NCBI RefSeq assembly: GCF_002154505.1
Contig: NZ_MUBM01000085.1
Location: 20,402-84,401, forward strand
DNA: 64,000 nt
DNA from: Streptomyces carpinensis
GTDB taxonomy: Bacteria > Actinomycetota > Actinomycetes > Streptomycetales > Streptomycetaceae
Direction: 5' to 3'
Shown here one piece after another: positions 1 to 11,809 of this stretch. Below the pieces are notes generated by a model that saw only the letters and a list, made by a program, of their open reading frames with translations, made no database searches and was not told the origin of the DNA. Made by a program: the position numbers and the translations under genes. Position 1 is the first letter of the stretch; each line of letters opens with the position of its first letter.

Positions 1-1088
1 CAGTTCTCGCAGGTCACCTCGGAGAGCCGGCTGACGATCTCGTCCGGCGGACCGAAGAGTTCCTGGTTGGAGTTGCCGCCGATGGCGTAGGAGTGGTGCC
101 GGACGACCGCCGTCCAGAACGTGTCGGCGATGTCCAGGTACCGGGGGTCCCCGGTCGCCTCGTAGCCGGGCACGGCGCCGACGACCTTGGCGATCTCGGT
201 GTTGGCGTGCCGGCCGGCGAGTTCGTCCCGGCCGGCGGCCAGAGGTGTGTACAGGTCCTCGTGGTCGAAGCGCTGGGCGGTGCGCAGATGGGCGCTGTCG
301 CCGGTGACCTGATAGAGCCGGGTCAGTACGTCGTTCATGCCGCCGAACTCGACCTTCAGTACGGTCTGCATCCGCTCCTGGGACAGCGGCGCGGTCCGCG
401 CGTCCACCCAGGCCGCCTTCTCCAGCAGGATCTCGAACGCCTCCCGGTTGCCGCTCAGGAGGTACTGGTCGAGCAGCCCGGCCATGATCTTGTGCAGGGT
501 GTAGTACGGCGCCCACGGCTTGCCGCCCGCCTCCAACTGGTCGAAGACCGACTCCGGGAAGGCGGACAGGTAGCCGCGGTGGAATCCGGCCGAGGGTGCG
601 GCCTGCTGACACTGCGCCAGCGCGGAGACCAGGGCGCGGCCTTTGCCGGCGTAGGCGGTGTCACCGGTGTTGGCGTGCGCCTGGGCGAGGGCGCTGAGCA
701 GATGGCCGGTGGTGTGTCCGCGCAACTGCACGTTCGGCGCCTCCCAGCCGCCGCAGGGTTGCGCGGTGGAGGGCAGGCCGACGTTGGTGCGGAAGGTGTG
801 CAGGAGCCGGTCGATGTCGACGAACAGGAGGTAGGCGCAGGTACGCCGCATGTTGGCCAGGAAGGGACTGTCGAGCAGACGCACCTCGGAGAGCGGGAAG
901 GCGGTGAGGACCGGGCTCGCCCCCGATCTCTCGGTGCCCTCGGGGTCCGCCGAGGCGGTGACCGTGGCGGGGGCCGCGTGTGCGGACGGATCCATGGGGG
1001 AGGGCAGTGCGGTGACGGCCGCCGCGGCCGACGCCGCGAACATGATCTGACGGCGGGACGGGGTGACGGGGACGCGCTGAGCGGGCAC
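1..1088 (-). CDS. GH127 beta-L-arabinofuranosidase (DUF1680), 3' end outside the window
   Basis: Secreted glycosidase of the DUF1680/GH127 family, expected to release beta-L-arabinofuranose from arabinan-type glycans. Only the first 362 codons are present; the frame runs off the left edge inside VTCENC, which contains the start of the family's conserved cysteine/glutamate motif. Family-like segments seen are PFLANMRRTCAYLL near residue 60, GGWEAPNVQLRGHTTGHLLS and HANTEIAKVVGA. I chose GTG at 1088 because AGGGAGCTC lies just upstream and the product then begins with a Tat leader (SRRQIM then an Ala-rich stretch); the internal ATG at 1043 would cut the twin arginines off. Monocistronic as far as seen, with operator-like repeats upstream. 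Confidence 0.85.
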   Translation of the reverse strand, partial: MPAQRVPVTPSRRQIMFAASAAAAVTALPSPMDPSAHAAPATVTASADPEGTERSGASPVLTAFPLSEVRLLDSPFLANMRRTCAYLLFVDIDRLLHTFRTNVGLPSTAQPCGGWEAPNVQLRGHTTGHLLSALAQAHANTGDTAYAGKGRALVSALAQCQQAAPSAGFHRGYLSAFPESVFDQLEAGGKPWAPYYTLHKIMAGLLDQYLLSGNREAFEILLEKAAWVDARTAPLSQERMQTVLKVEFGGMNDVLTRLYQVTGDSAHLRTAQRFDHEDLYTPLAAGRDELAGRHANTEIAKVVGAVPGYEATGDPRYLDIADTFWTAVVRHHSYAIGGNSNQELFGPPDEIVSRLSEVTCEN

Positions 1089-1120
1089 GCGCTGAGCTCC
1101 CTTCGGTGGGCAGCAATGCG

Positions 1121-1150
1121 TTGAATCGCCTGGGCTTTTGAATCGTTAAA
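1121..1150. promoter_or_regulatory. tandem TTGAATCG repeats upstream of GH127
   Basis: TTGAATCG occurs at 1121-1128 and again at 1138-1145, 17 bp apart. The second copy extends to TTGAATCGTTAAA, which matches the perfect 13-bp site at 1338 in 11 of 13 positions. They lie 33-62 bp upstream of the GH127 start in an AT-rich island, so a sugar-responsive LacI-type operator is a reasonable inference. Confidence 0.4.
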
Positions 1151-1337
1151 TTCACTGCGGGGGAGACGGTAAGCGTGAGCCCATGGGTCGTCAAGGCTTC
1201 TCACAAGAACTGATCAGTAGGCTCCGTGTTCGGTCTGTCGTGCATCAATGAAGCGGAGTCCGGGGCCTGTTGCGTCGCGAGGTGCGGAGGCTGTTGACGT
1301 GCGAAGGAGGACTGGGATGAGAGACAGGGTCGCGATT

Positions 1338-1350
1338 TTGAAACGTTCAA
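1338..1350. promoter_or_regulatory. palindromic operator TTGAAACGTTCAA
   Basis: Perfect inverted repeat TTGAA-ACG-TTCAA in the 319-bp gap between GH127 and the CHAT gene. The layout resembles LacI-family operators of actinomycetes. The same 13 bp, in reverse orientation, is the core of a larger palindrome at 29635-29657. The rest of the 1089-1407 gap holds no convincing gene. Confidence 0.45.
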
Positions 1351-1407
1351 TTCCTTGTGTGTCCGTCTTGACGAACAGAGGTGATCAAGGGGGGCCGGGC
1401 GCGGTGA

Positions 1408-4400
1408 TCAGCCCGGGTGGTGCCCGGGCCGGGGCCGGATGCCGTGGTTGCGGGCGCGGCGGCCGTAGGGCACCGAAACGAACTCCTCCAGCCCGAGCGC
1501 ACCGCCCGCGACCTGGCCGTCCAGGTGCCGGGCGAAGCCGACGACGTCCGTCGGCTCCTCGCCCGCCAGCCAGTGGAGGAACAACGTGAACACATCGCCC
1601 AGGAACTGCGTCTGCACGGGACTGCTCTCCCGGCTCCCGGCGGTGATCACCGCCGACAGCTCGCTCATGCGCCGCTCGGTCGTGGCGAACGTGCCCACCT
1701 CGATCGCCCTCTTGAACGCGTCGACCACGACCGGCAGCACCTGGGACCACAGGTGCTGCTCGGCCGCGGCACAGAGCTTGCTCCCCCAGACCGCCGCCGA
1801 CCACAGGGCGTCCGCGTCCTCGAGCCGCGTGGCACACTCCGCGAGCGAGGCGAGCAGGGGCGCGGCGATCTCCCAGGCACCGATCCCGACGAGGATCGCC
1901 ACCGAGTCCCGGTAGTGACCGAGGGCCTCGGCGTCCCGGCCGCGCAGCCTCAGCGTCTCGGCGATGTCCCAGTGGAAGCTCGCCGCCTCCCTCGGAACGC
2001 CGAGCTTCTCCGCCTGCGCGAGTCCGGTGGAGGCGAACCGCGCGGCGGTGTCGAGGTCGCCCTTGTCGCGATGGGAGATGGACAGCCTGCCCACGGCGGC
2101 CAGTTCCTGCTCGTCGTCATGGGTGGTGCGCGCCAGTTCCAGTGCCTTGGTGGCGGCGTCGATCGCGGCGGCCGGATCACCGGCGATCTGGTGGAGGATC
2201 GCCTCGTCCAGCAGGAAGGCGGCCTGCTGCGTCCGGTCGTCCAGCTCGACCGCGCGGGCGAGGCCGTCCCGGGCATGGCTCATCGCCTCGTCGTAGCGCC
2301 GCAGCCGCTTGCTCAACTGGCCGAGCACACCGGCCGTCTGGAGCAGCCCGCTCTTGTCGTCCCGGCCGAGGTAGCAGTCCTGTGCCTCCTCGGCCAGCCG
2401 CCGTGCCTCCTCCCACTGGCCGTGCCGCATCTGGAGCTGTGCCATGCGCAGCAGGAGGTTCGGTCGGTTCTCGCAGGCCTCGCCGTAGGCCGTGCTGCGC
2501 CGGAAGTCGGCCAGCGCCGCCGCCAGGGCGTCACGCCGCTCGTGCCATGTGCCGGTCAGCTCGAACCGGGTGGCCCAGCGCCGGTCGGCGGTCTGTGGCG
2601 GGAGGGCCAGCCGCCCCAGCAGGCCGTCGATCCGTGTGACGAGTTTCCGTACCGCGTCCTCGTCCGCGATGTCGTCCCCGACGGTCAGTGCGAGCTCGTC
2701 CAGCAGGACATCCAGGCAGGACAGCGTGTCGCCGTGAGGTGTGCGCTCGACGGCGCGGCGCAGCGCCGTGATCTCACCGCGCAGGAGGCGGGCCATGGCG
2801 CCGCGATCCGCGCGTGCGACGCGCGCGAGCATCGCGCACTCGGCGAGCGCGGCCTCGCCGGCGGTCGCGGCTCGGTCCCGCCACTGGTCCAGCCGTCCGT
2901 TGGCGGTGCCCACGTAGATGTACGACCGCTCGATCCCGGAGGGCAGCCCGGTGCCGACGACGGCCTCGCAGACCCGGGTCTCCTCCGCCGTGATGCGGTG
3001 CACGACCGTACGGCCGAAGTCGGCTGCCCGCTTCGACGGGATGCTCCACAGCGAACCGATGTAGCCGCGGGCGCCGACCCGGACGAACTCCCGGCCCACA
3101 CCCGTCCAGGACTGGCAGGAGTTGTTGAACACGATGGGCCGGTGGCGCAGCGTCAGCCACTGCGGAATGCGCCAGTTCTCCAGGGCGAACTGCTCGCCCA
3201 GCACGATCCCGTCGTCCGTTCCGTGCGTGTTGAAGAACAGCAACTCGACCGGCAGGTCCCGGGGCAGCGTCAGCAGAGCACCGAGCATGAGCTCGCCCGG
3301 GCCCGGCAGCAGGATGGGATGGGTGAAGTGGCCGCCTACCGAGCGCATCACGTCCTCGGTCTCCGAGACCCGGAAGAAGCCGGGGTCGAACACGAGGCTG
3401 AAGGTGCCGGCCGATCGTTCGATGCCTTCGCTGTACACCTCGTTGAGGATGATCAGGACCGGGTCGGCCGCGACGTGCCCGATGGGCTTGCGCGACCAGT
3501 CGGCCTCCGCGGAACGGACGAACGAGTACGGCAGACCGGTGGTGAACGCGGTGAGCCTGCGCTCGCCGACGGCGGTGACCGCGGCCGGTGGAACCTGCGC
3601 GGTCACCGCCTCTTCCAGAGCCCGGTAGGGGTTTCTGCCGCCGGTGGACAGCCACCGCCGCAGTCTCCCGCCGGCGTCGCCCCTCGTCTCCTCCGCTTCC
3701 TCGTCGACGGCACGCCCGCTCGCGGTGATCCGCCGCTGCTGCTCGTCGACCGCTCGCCGTACCGGCTCCAGGTCCGGCGGCGGCGTGACCACCAGGCGCG
3801 CGCCGCGATGATGGGCGTACACCGCGCCCAACAGGGCGTTCACATCGGCGGTGTTCTCGACCAGCGTCGCCTCGTCGGAGTCCGAAGCGGCCTGCGCGAA
3901 CAGCTCGTCGAGCGGTGCCGTGGCATGTTCCACCGCACGCAGCGGAGCACCGGTGCGCAGCGCGGTGAACAACGCGACGACGAAGCTCGCGGGGTCGTGT
4001 GCGCAGACCTCGATCGTGTGTCCCGGTTCGCCGCCCGGGGCGCGCAGCGACCGCCAGGCCACGGTGGTGAGTTCCGCCAGTGTGTTCCAGCGAAGCCGCA
4101 GCCTCTGCGGGATGTCCGCGAACATCTCGCCGCCCCGGTCGCCGGCCTCCTCCCCGGTGTGCGCGGCGTGCAGGCGGTTCGCACCGTCGCGGAGCGCGGG
4201 GTCGAGGGTGTTGAGCTCATCGGGACTGAAGTCGGCGAGGAACACGGCGCGTTCGATGCCCATCCGCGACAACAGCCCGGACACCATGTCGTTGTGCTTG
4301 ACCCAGGAGCGGTATCGGCTCAGGGCCTTGCCGAGCCGCTGGTGCTCGGCGATGTCCAGCAGTGTCCGCCGCTGCACTTCCGGGCCGCCGGCCAGCACCT

Positions 4401-5076
4401 CCTCCAGCCCCAGCCGCGAACCGATGCGCTGCATGGACCTGTCCTGGCTGCGTTTGAACTCCTCGTACAGCTCGATGAACTCGGCCTCCGCCATGGGCGG
4501 AGGTTCGACCGCGACGACGGGCGTCAGCCGGTCCCCGGGGAGGCAGGACACCACGACGGCCGCCTCCCGCATCTGGTCGGGGCGGCACACCACGACCGTG
4601 TCGCCCACGTCGAACACCGGCAGACTGGTCAGTGTCAGGACCACCTCGCAGCCGCCTGCCGGCAACGACACGCGCACCTCGTGGCCGTCGATCGCACACG
4701 GCGCGGACGCCTCGACGGTGAGCGTGACCCGATCGGGCAGGGAGTAGGTCACACCCCGGTCGGAGGGTTGCGGGTTCCCCTCCACCTCCAGGCACCACTC
4801 CACCGGGACGTCCAGGGCGAAGCGCAGCCGGAGCGCGACGGCGGGTCCCTCGTCCGGCAGTGCGTCCACCGTGAGTTCCCGTGTCCCCACCCCGAGGTGC
4901 TGTCCCACCCGAGTGGTGGCCGTCTCGGCGACGGGCGGTGCGGCGGGCCGCACCCCCTGGCCGAGCATCCGCTCACGCAGCGGGAGCGGAGGCTTGCGGT
5001 GCATATCGAGCAGGGCCGCACCGAGGAGCCCGCCGTCGAAGCGGAACCTGATCCCGTGCGACGGGCCGAGATCCAC
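1408..5076 (-). CDS. CHAT-domain (caspase-like) protease with C-terminal TPRs
   Basis: A 1222-residue protein with a CHAT peptidase domain at about residues 530-740. The catalytic pair is visible: H618 in FFNTHGTDDG and C654 in FNNSCQSWTG. The C-terminal third (about 830-1100) is a run of TPR-like helices, for example WEEARRLAEEAQDCY and YDEAMSHARDGLARA. The first 470 residues match no family I recognise; they hold beta-rich segments and then helices. CHAT proteases are separase/caspase relatives used in programmed death and defence, with TPRs usually sensing a partner. The GTG start lies three bases after the stop of the upstream membrane-protein gene, so the two are probably translationally coupled. 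The substrate is unknown. Confidence 0.85.
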   Translation of the reverse strand: MDLGPSHGIRFRFDGGLLGAALLDMHRKPPLPLRERMLGQGVRPAAPPVAETATTRVGQHLGVGTRELTVDALPDEGPAVALRLRFALDVPVEWCLEVEGNPQPSDRGVTYSLPDRVTLTVEASAPCAIDGHEVRVSLPAGGCEVVLTLTSLPVFDVGDTVVVCRPDQMREAAVVVSCLPGDRLTPVVAVEPPPMAEAEFIELYEEFKRSQDRSMQRIGSRLGLEEVLAGGPEVQRRTLLDIAEHQRLGKALSRYRSWVKHNDMVSGLLSRMGIERAVFLADFSPDELNTLDPALRDGANRLHAAHTGEEAGDRGGEMFADIPQRLRLRWNTLAELTTVAWRSLRAPGGEPGHTIEVCAHDPASFVVALFTALRTGAPLRAVEHATAPLDELFAQAASDSDEATLVENTADVNALLGAVYAHHRGARLVVTPPPDLEPVRRAVDEQQRRITASGRAVDEEAEETRGDAGGRLRRWLSTGGRNPYRALEEAVTAQVPPAAVTAVGERRLTAFTTGLPYSFVRSAEADWSRKPIGHVAADPVLIILNEVYSEGIERSAGTFSLVFDPGFFRVSETEDVMRSVGGHFTHPILLPGPGELMLGALLTLPRDLPVELLFFNTHGTDDGIVLGEQFALENWRIPQWLTLRHRPIVFNNSCQSWTGVGREFVRVGARGYIGSLWSIPSKRAADFGRTVVHRITAEETRVCEAVVGTGLPSGIERSYIYVGTANGRLDQWRDRAATAGEAALAECAMLARVARADRGAMARLLRGEITALRRAVERTPHGDTLSCLDVLLDELALTVGDDIADEDAVRKLVTRIDGLLGRLALPPQTADRRWATRFELTGTWHERRDALAAALADFRRSTAYGEACENRPNLLLRMAQLQMRHGQWEEARRLAEEAQDCYLGRDDKSGLLQTAGVLGQLSKRLRRYDEAMSHARDGLARAVELDDRTQQAAFLLDEAILHQIAGDPAAAIDAATKALELARTTHDDEQELAAVGRLSISHRDKGDLDTAARFASTGLAQAEKLGVPREAASFHWDIAETLRLRGRDAEALGHYRDSVAILVGIGAWEIAAPLLASLAECATRLEDADALWSAAVWGSKLCAAAEQHLWSQVLPVVVDAFKRAIEVGTFATTERRMSELSAVITAGSRESSPVQTQFLGDVFTLFLHWLAGEEPTDVVGFARHLDGQVAGGALGLEEFVSVPYGRRARNHGIRPRPGHHPG

Positions 5077-5079
5077 GGC

Positions 5080-5463
5080 CTACAGTCCGTGCACGTAGGA
5101 GTCGACGAACGAGTACCGTGTCCGCTCCGGCGGGGTGCCCCAGGAGCGCAGCTGTGTCCGGGCGCGCTCACGTCCCTTGCGCACCATGGAGTTCACCAGC
5201 ACCGGCGTCGACACGCCGACGTACAGAGCGCCCCAGTAGGTGGTCGCCGGCAGTACCAGCGCCAGGACACCGCCGAGCGCCGAGAAGGCGAGCGAGACCG
5301 CGAGGTAGAACCACGACCACTGGAACCGATCGGGATCGTTGCGGATCTCGTAGAGCCGAACGATCTCCGGCGCCAACGCGCCGACCATACCCAGCAGGAA
5401 GACGGCCACAGAGCTCATCCTCCACACCGTACCCGAGAGCCCTCGGCAAGTCCCGTGTGTCAC
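5080..5463 (-). CDS. small membrane protein paired with the CHAT protease
   Basis: Predicted 127-residue protein with about three hydrophobic segments: SSVAVFLLGMVGALAP, a Trp/Phe-rich pair around FYLAVSLAFSALGGVLALVL, and YWGALYVGVSTPVLV. A basic cytoplasmic tail follows (MVRKGRERARTQLRSW). The GTG at 5463 gives the longest frame but has a poor ribosome site; ATG at 5418, right at the first membrane segment, is the likely alternative. It lies three bases upstream of the CHAT gene on the same strand, so the two form a cassette. No family was recognised. A membrane anchor, sensor or target of the protease is an inference from position only. Confidence 0.65.
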   Translation of the reverse strand: MTHGTCRGLSGTVWRMSSVAVFLLGMVGALAPEIVRLYEIRNDPDRFQWSWFYLAVSLAFSALGGVLALVLPATTYWGALYVGVSTPVLVNSMVRKGRERARTQLRSWGTPPERTRYSFVDSYVHGL

Positions 5464-5712
5464 TGGCGACTTGGTGTGATCCTCAGGTGCTGTTCAGCCC
5501 GCTGACGGATCCCTCCGCGGACCTCTGGTGCCCGAACGCCCCCCAGGCGCGCGGACTGAATCGGCCCGGCTTCCCGCCGCAGGCGGGGCGTGACGGATGC
5601 CTGGCAGCTCGACGAGGCGAGTCGTGATGAAATGGGTGAAATGTGCAAAACGGACGCGAGTGTGCCGTTGAGGCCCGGTGAGTAGCCAGAGGCGTGATGG
5701 AGGATTGACTGC

Positions 5713-6435
5713 ATGGCGACGATCCATCGCCGCACCGACACCTTGCCCGTGGGAGCGATCCTGGCATCGGTCGGTGGCTTCTTCGACGCGTACACGTTTC
5801 TCCGCCACGGCGTGTTCGCCAATCTCCAGTCGGGCAACGTGGTGCTGTTCTGCGTGCAGGCCACGGCCCGGCACTGGCACGCGGCGGTCGTGCTGCTCGT
5901 TCCGGTCGCGGCCTTCGTCGTCGGCGTGCTCGCCGTGGAGGTACTCGGCGTTCCCCGTGTCGGGCGGCTCGTGCGCCGGCCGCTACGGCTGGTGCTGACG
6001 CTCCAGATCGCACTGCTCGCAATGATCGCGGCACTGCCCGACGGTGCGCCGGCGCCGGTGACGACCGTGACGGTGTCGTTCGTCGCCGCGTTGCAGTTCT
6101 CGACCTTCACGACACTGCGCGACGCCCCCTACGCCACGGTGATGACAAGCGGGAACCTCCGTACCAGCGTCGTCGCCGCGTACCAATGGACGGTGGGCAA
6201 GGACCCGGCGGCCGCGCGGCGCGCGGGACGGTATGCCGTCATGGTCGGCGCGTTCGCCGTCGGCGCTGTGGTCGGCGCCATTTGCACCCGTACCGTCGGC
6301 ACACCCGCGATCGCCGTGGCCGCCGTCCTCCTCACCGCCGTTCTCGTGATGCTGGTCCGAGAGACGCGGCGACTGGAACGCCGCCGGACGGGCATGGAGC
6401 CGTCCTCCTCGACCCCGTCCCCGAACGGCCGCTGA
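5713..6435 (+). CDS. DUF1275 (YoaK-type) membrane protein
   Basis: A 240-residue integral membrane protein of the DUF1275/YoaK family. The family signature is seen near the N-terminus (ILASVGGFFDAYTFLRHGVFANLQSGNVV) and again in the second half (TLRDAPYATVMTSGNLRT). About six hydrophobic segments are present and the C-terminus is a charged tail. The biochemical role of the family is not established. The start at 5713 is preceded by ATGGAGGATTGACTGC, giving a fair Shine-Dalgarno. The gene stands alone on the plus strand between two minus-strand groups. Confidence 0.85.
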   Translation: MATIHRRTDTLPVGAILASVGGFFDAYTFLRHGVFANLQSGNVVLFCVQATARHWHAAVVLLVPVAAFVVGVLAVEVLGVPRVGRLVRRPLRLVLTLQIALLAMIAALPDGAPAPVTTVTVSFVAALQFSTFTTLRDAPYATVMTSGNLRTSVVAAYQWTVGKDPAAARRAGRYAVMVGAFAVGAVVGAICTRTVGTPAIAVAAVLLTAVLVMLVRETRRLERRRTGMEPSSSTPSPNGR

Positions 6436-6600
6436 GTCGCGTCGTCACCCGATGACGTCGTTCGGGGTGTCCAGGAGGATCTTGACGTGCGTGATCTCGG
6501 CTTCTTCGTGATCACCTCGGGCATCCATGCCATGGCGTTCCCGAAGCGGTCGGTACCCCTTCGGATCACCGCTGCACGGGCACCGTGCCGGCCACGGTCC

Positions 6601-6822
6601 TCATGTGGCCAGCAGCCCGAGGAGACCCACGACGGCCAGCGCCGTGGTGACGGTGAGCGCACCGGAGACGTGAGCACTCCACCAGCGCACTCGCGGCATG
6701 GCGGAGGCCGGTATCAGGTCCCGGTCCAGACGGCGGAGTGCGGCCTTGTAGAGGGCCATGTGGACGGTGCCCAGGACGCCGACCGCCGCCAGCGGGCCGG
6801 CGATCGAGTGGAGTGTGGTCAT
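6601..6822 (-). CDS. small two-helix membrane protein
   Basis: A 73-residue hypothetical with two hydrophobic stretches, PLAAVGVLGTVHMALYKAAL and SGALTVTTALAVVGLLGLLAT, separated by a charged loop containing RRLDRDL. It lies about 100 bp downstream of the manganese/H+ symporter gene on the same strand and may be its last cistron. No homologous family was recognised. Coding character is moderate: good codon bias and a plausible membrane topology, but the frame is short. Confidence 0.45.
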   Translation of the reverse strand: MTTLHSIAGPLAAVGVLGTVHMALYKAALRRLDRDLIPASAMPRVRWWSAHVSGALTVTTALAVVGLLGLLAT

Positions 6823-6922
6823 GTCCGTGCAGACCTCCCCGCCGACGGTGGAGAGAGAGCCGGTTCGGGCAGCGGCGGCCGGGGCCGGTCCGGCAACGGG
6901 CGGCAGGCGGCCGCGGCGCGGG

Positions 6923-8167
6923 TCATCGCAGTGTCCTGACGACGAGGTACGCGTTCAACGCGATGATCAGTACGGCCGCCGAGGTGGCCGCCGCCAGCGT
7001 CCCGCGGCGGTTGACGAGCTCGCCCATCAGCGCCCGGTTCCCGGTGAAGACCACGAGCGGCACGAGCGCGAAGGGGACGCCGAAGGACACCACGACCTGG
7101 CTCGCCAGGAGGGCACGAGTGGGGTCCACGCCCAGCAGCAGCACAGCGATCGCGGGTGCGAGCGACACCAGGCGCCTCAGCCACAGGGGGATCGATCTGC
7201 GCAGGAAACCCTGCATGACGATCTGGCCGCTGTAGACGCCCACGCAGGAGGCGGCGAGTCCTGACGCGAGCAGGCCGACTCCGAAGACCGCCGCGGTGAG
7301 CGATCCGTACGCGGTTCCGAACGCGGTGTGCGCGTCGGCCAATGAGTCGACGCCGGCTCCCCGCAGCGGAGTCGCCGCCATCAGGATGGCCGCGTTGACG
7401 ACCGCCGCGACGCCCAGGGCGACGACGACGTCCACCATGCTCATCCGCACCGCGAGCTTCCGCCGCGTGCTGTCCTCACGGGGCAGGAGTTCCTGGGTGA
7501 GGGCGGAGTGGAGGTAGATAGCGTGCGGCATCACGGTGGCTCCGACGATCCCGACCGCGAGCAGCGCACCGTCCTGACCGGGAAAGCCCGGCACCAGGCC
7601 GTGTACCGCCTCGGAGGCGTCGACGCGGGCGCGAAGGGTCTGGTACACGAACGCGGCGAGGACCACGGTCAGCAGAGCTGCGACCACCGCCTCAAACCGG
7701 CGGCGGCCGCGCTGACGCAGCATCAGGATGAGCAGCATGCCACCGGCTGTGAGGAGCCCTCCCGCCCACAGCGGAACGCCGAACAGCAGCTGCAGGCCGA
7801 GGGCGCCGCCGACGACCTCGGCCAGGTCGGTCATGACGACGACCACCTCGGCCTGCAGCCACAGCCCGATCCGGGCTGGTCGGCCCAGTCGTTCCCGGCA
7901 CAGTTCCGGCAGGCTCATCCCGGTGGCGATGCCGAGTTTGGCCGACAGGTACTGCACCAGCATCGCCACCGCGCTCGCCGCGACGACCACCCACAGGAGC
8001 GCGAAGCCGTACCGGGCGCCGGCCGTGACATTGGTGGCGAAGTTGCCCGGGTCGACGTAGGCGACCGCCGCCACGCACGCGGGCCCCAGGAACCACGCCG
8101 CCCGCCGTGCCGGGAGGCGGTCCGCCCGGTGGCCGGTCGGTTGCCGGGCCGGTCTCTGACTGGTCAT
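6923..8167 (-). CDS. mntH: NRAMP-family Mn2+/H+ symporter
   Basis: A 414-residue divalent metal transporter of the NRAMP family, importing Mn2+ (possibly Fe2+) with protons across the cell membrane. Both metal-site motifs are intact: DPGN at residues 39-42 in the first helix and MPHAIYLHS in the sixth. About eleven hydrophobic segments follow in the usual order. The ATG at 8167 fits the family length; a GTG two codons upstream (8173) is better placed from the GGGGAG upstream and is an alternative. It lies 44 bp downstream of groEL on the same strand with no terminator visible, so some read-through from the monooxygenase operon is possible. Confidence 0.9.
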   Translation of the reverse strand: MTSQRPARQPTGHRADRLPARRAAWFLGPACVAAVAYVDPGNFATNVTAGARYGFALLWVVVAASAVAMLVQYLSAKLGIATGMSLPELCRERLGRPARIGLWLQAEVVVVMTDLAEVVGGALGLQLLFGVPLWAGGLLTAGGMLLILMLRQRGRRRFEAVVAALLTVVLAAFVYQTLRARVDASEAVHGLVPGFPGQDGALLAVGIVGATVMPHAIYLHSALTQELLPREDSTRRKLAVRMSMVDVVVALGVAAVVNAAILMAATPLRGAGVDSLADAHTAFGTAYGSLTAAVFGVGLLASGLAASCVGVYSGQIVMQGFLRRSIPLWLRRLVSLAPAIAVLLLGVDPTRALLASQVVVSFGVPFALVPLVVFTGNRALMGELVNRRGTLAAATSAAVLIIALNAYLVVRTLR

Positions 8168-8211
8168 GAACACAACGGCTTCGCTCCCCTCGTGCCCGCT
8201 CCCGGTGCCGG

Positions 8212-11035
<2,824 letters not shown>

Positions 11036-11039
<4 letters not shown>

Positions 11040-11809
11040 GCGGCACCTCCCGCCGAGTCCGCCCTGGTGTTGTCGAGTGCTACGGCCGTGGTCCCGGCTG
11101 CCGTGCCGTACCGCGTGGCGAGCAGACCCTCACAGATCTCGGTGTTGGCGCCGATGCCGACGGCGGTGGTGCGGCACCGCCTCAGGTGCGCCTCCATGTC
11201 GACGGGGAGGACGGGGCGTCCTTGCTCGTCGGTGAAGACGGGATCGACACCGTCGGCGGGCAGACCCAGCGCCCTGCGGCGGCGCACCAGGGTGACGGTC
11301 AGCCGATCGGGCAGGTCACGCAGGCGGGCCTCGGCCATCTGGCGGACGGTCCACCCGTGGCCGGTCAGGCGCCGCCCGAGGCGCGCCTGCGCGGCCAGAC
11401 AGCCCTTGCGCAGAAACGTCCGGCGCAGCTCGCCTAACCGGTCGGGGTCGGACAGCAGCGGGAACGCCTCGGCGAACTCCCGGCCGCACGCCACCCCTTG
11501 GTTGATCTCGTCGGAGGCGAAGTGGTCCTCCAGAACGACCGTCACGTCGGTAACCCACGGCAAAGCCGCGAGCATCCGGCGGGCGTCCTCCACCATGAGC
11601 CAGGCGAAGTTCGGGGCACAGAAGTACGTGGGCAGCCGCAGCCGCGCCTCCACGCGACCGCTGTCGATGCTGACGCTGCGGACGAAGCCGAGTTCGGTGA
11701 TGGGACGGTCGAGCTCGGGGTCCAGGACCGTGGCGAGGGCGGCGGTGACCGCATCTGACCGCTCGGCCGCCTCGACGGCGACGGTGGCCCCGACGGTGCC
11801 CCGGGTCAT
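11036..11809 (-). CDS. DUF59/MIP18-type metal-cluster assembly protein
   Basis: A 257-residue protein whose N-terminal half carries a DUF59 (PaaD/MIP18-like) domain: TVLDPELDRPITELGFVRSV, then a short motif ending TYFCAPNFAWLM. The C-terminal part is rich in Arg and Leu helices and matches nothing I recognise. DUF59 proteins help assemble iron-containing centres, so it may mature the diiron hydroxylase or its reductase. The gene overlaps the amidohydrolase stop by four bases (ATGA) and the dehydrogenase start by four bases, so it is inside the operon. A similar gene is a regular member of prm/mim clusters. Confidence 0.8.

Noticed and set aside
1417..5505. 1362-codon open frame opposite the CHAT gene
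   Set aside because: Mirror frame of a high-GC gene; Arg/Gly/Pro-rich composition, no domain, and it spans two real genes.
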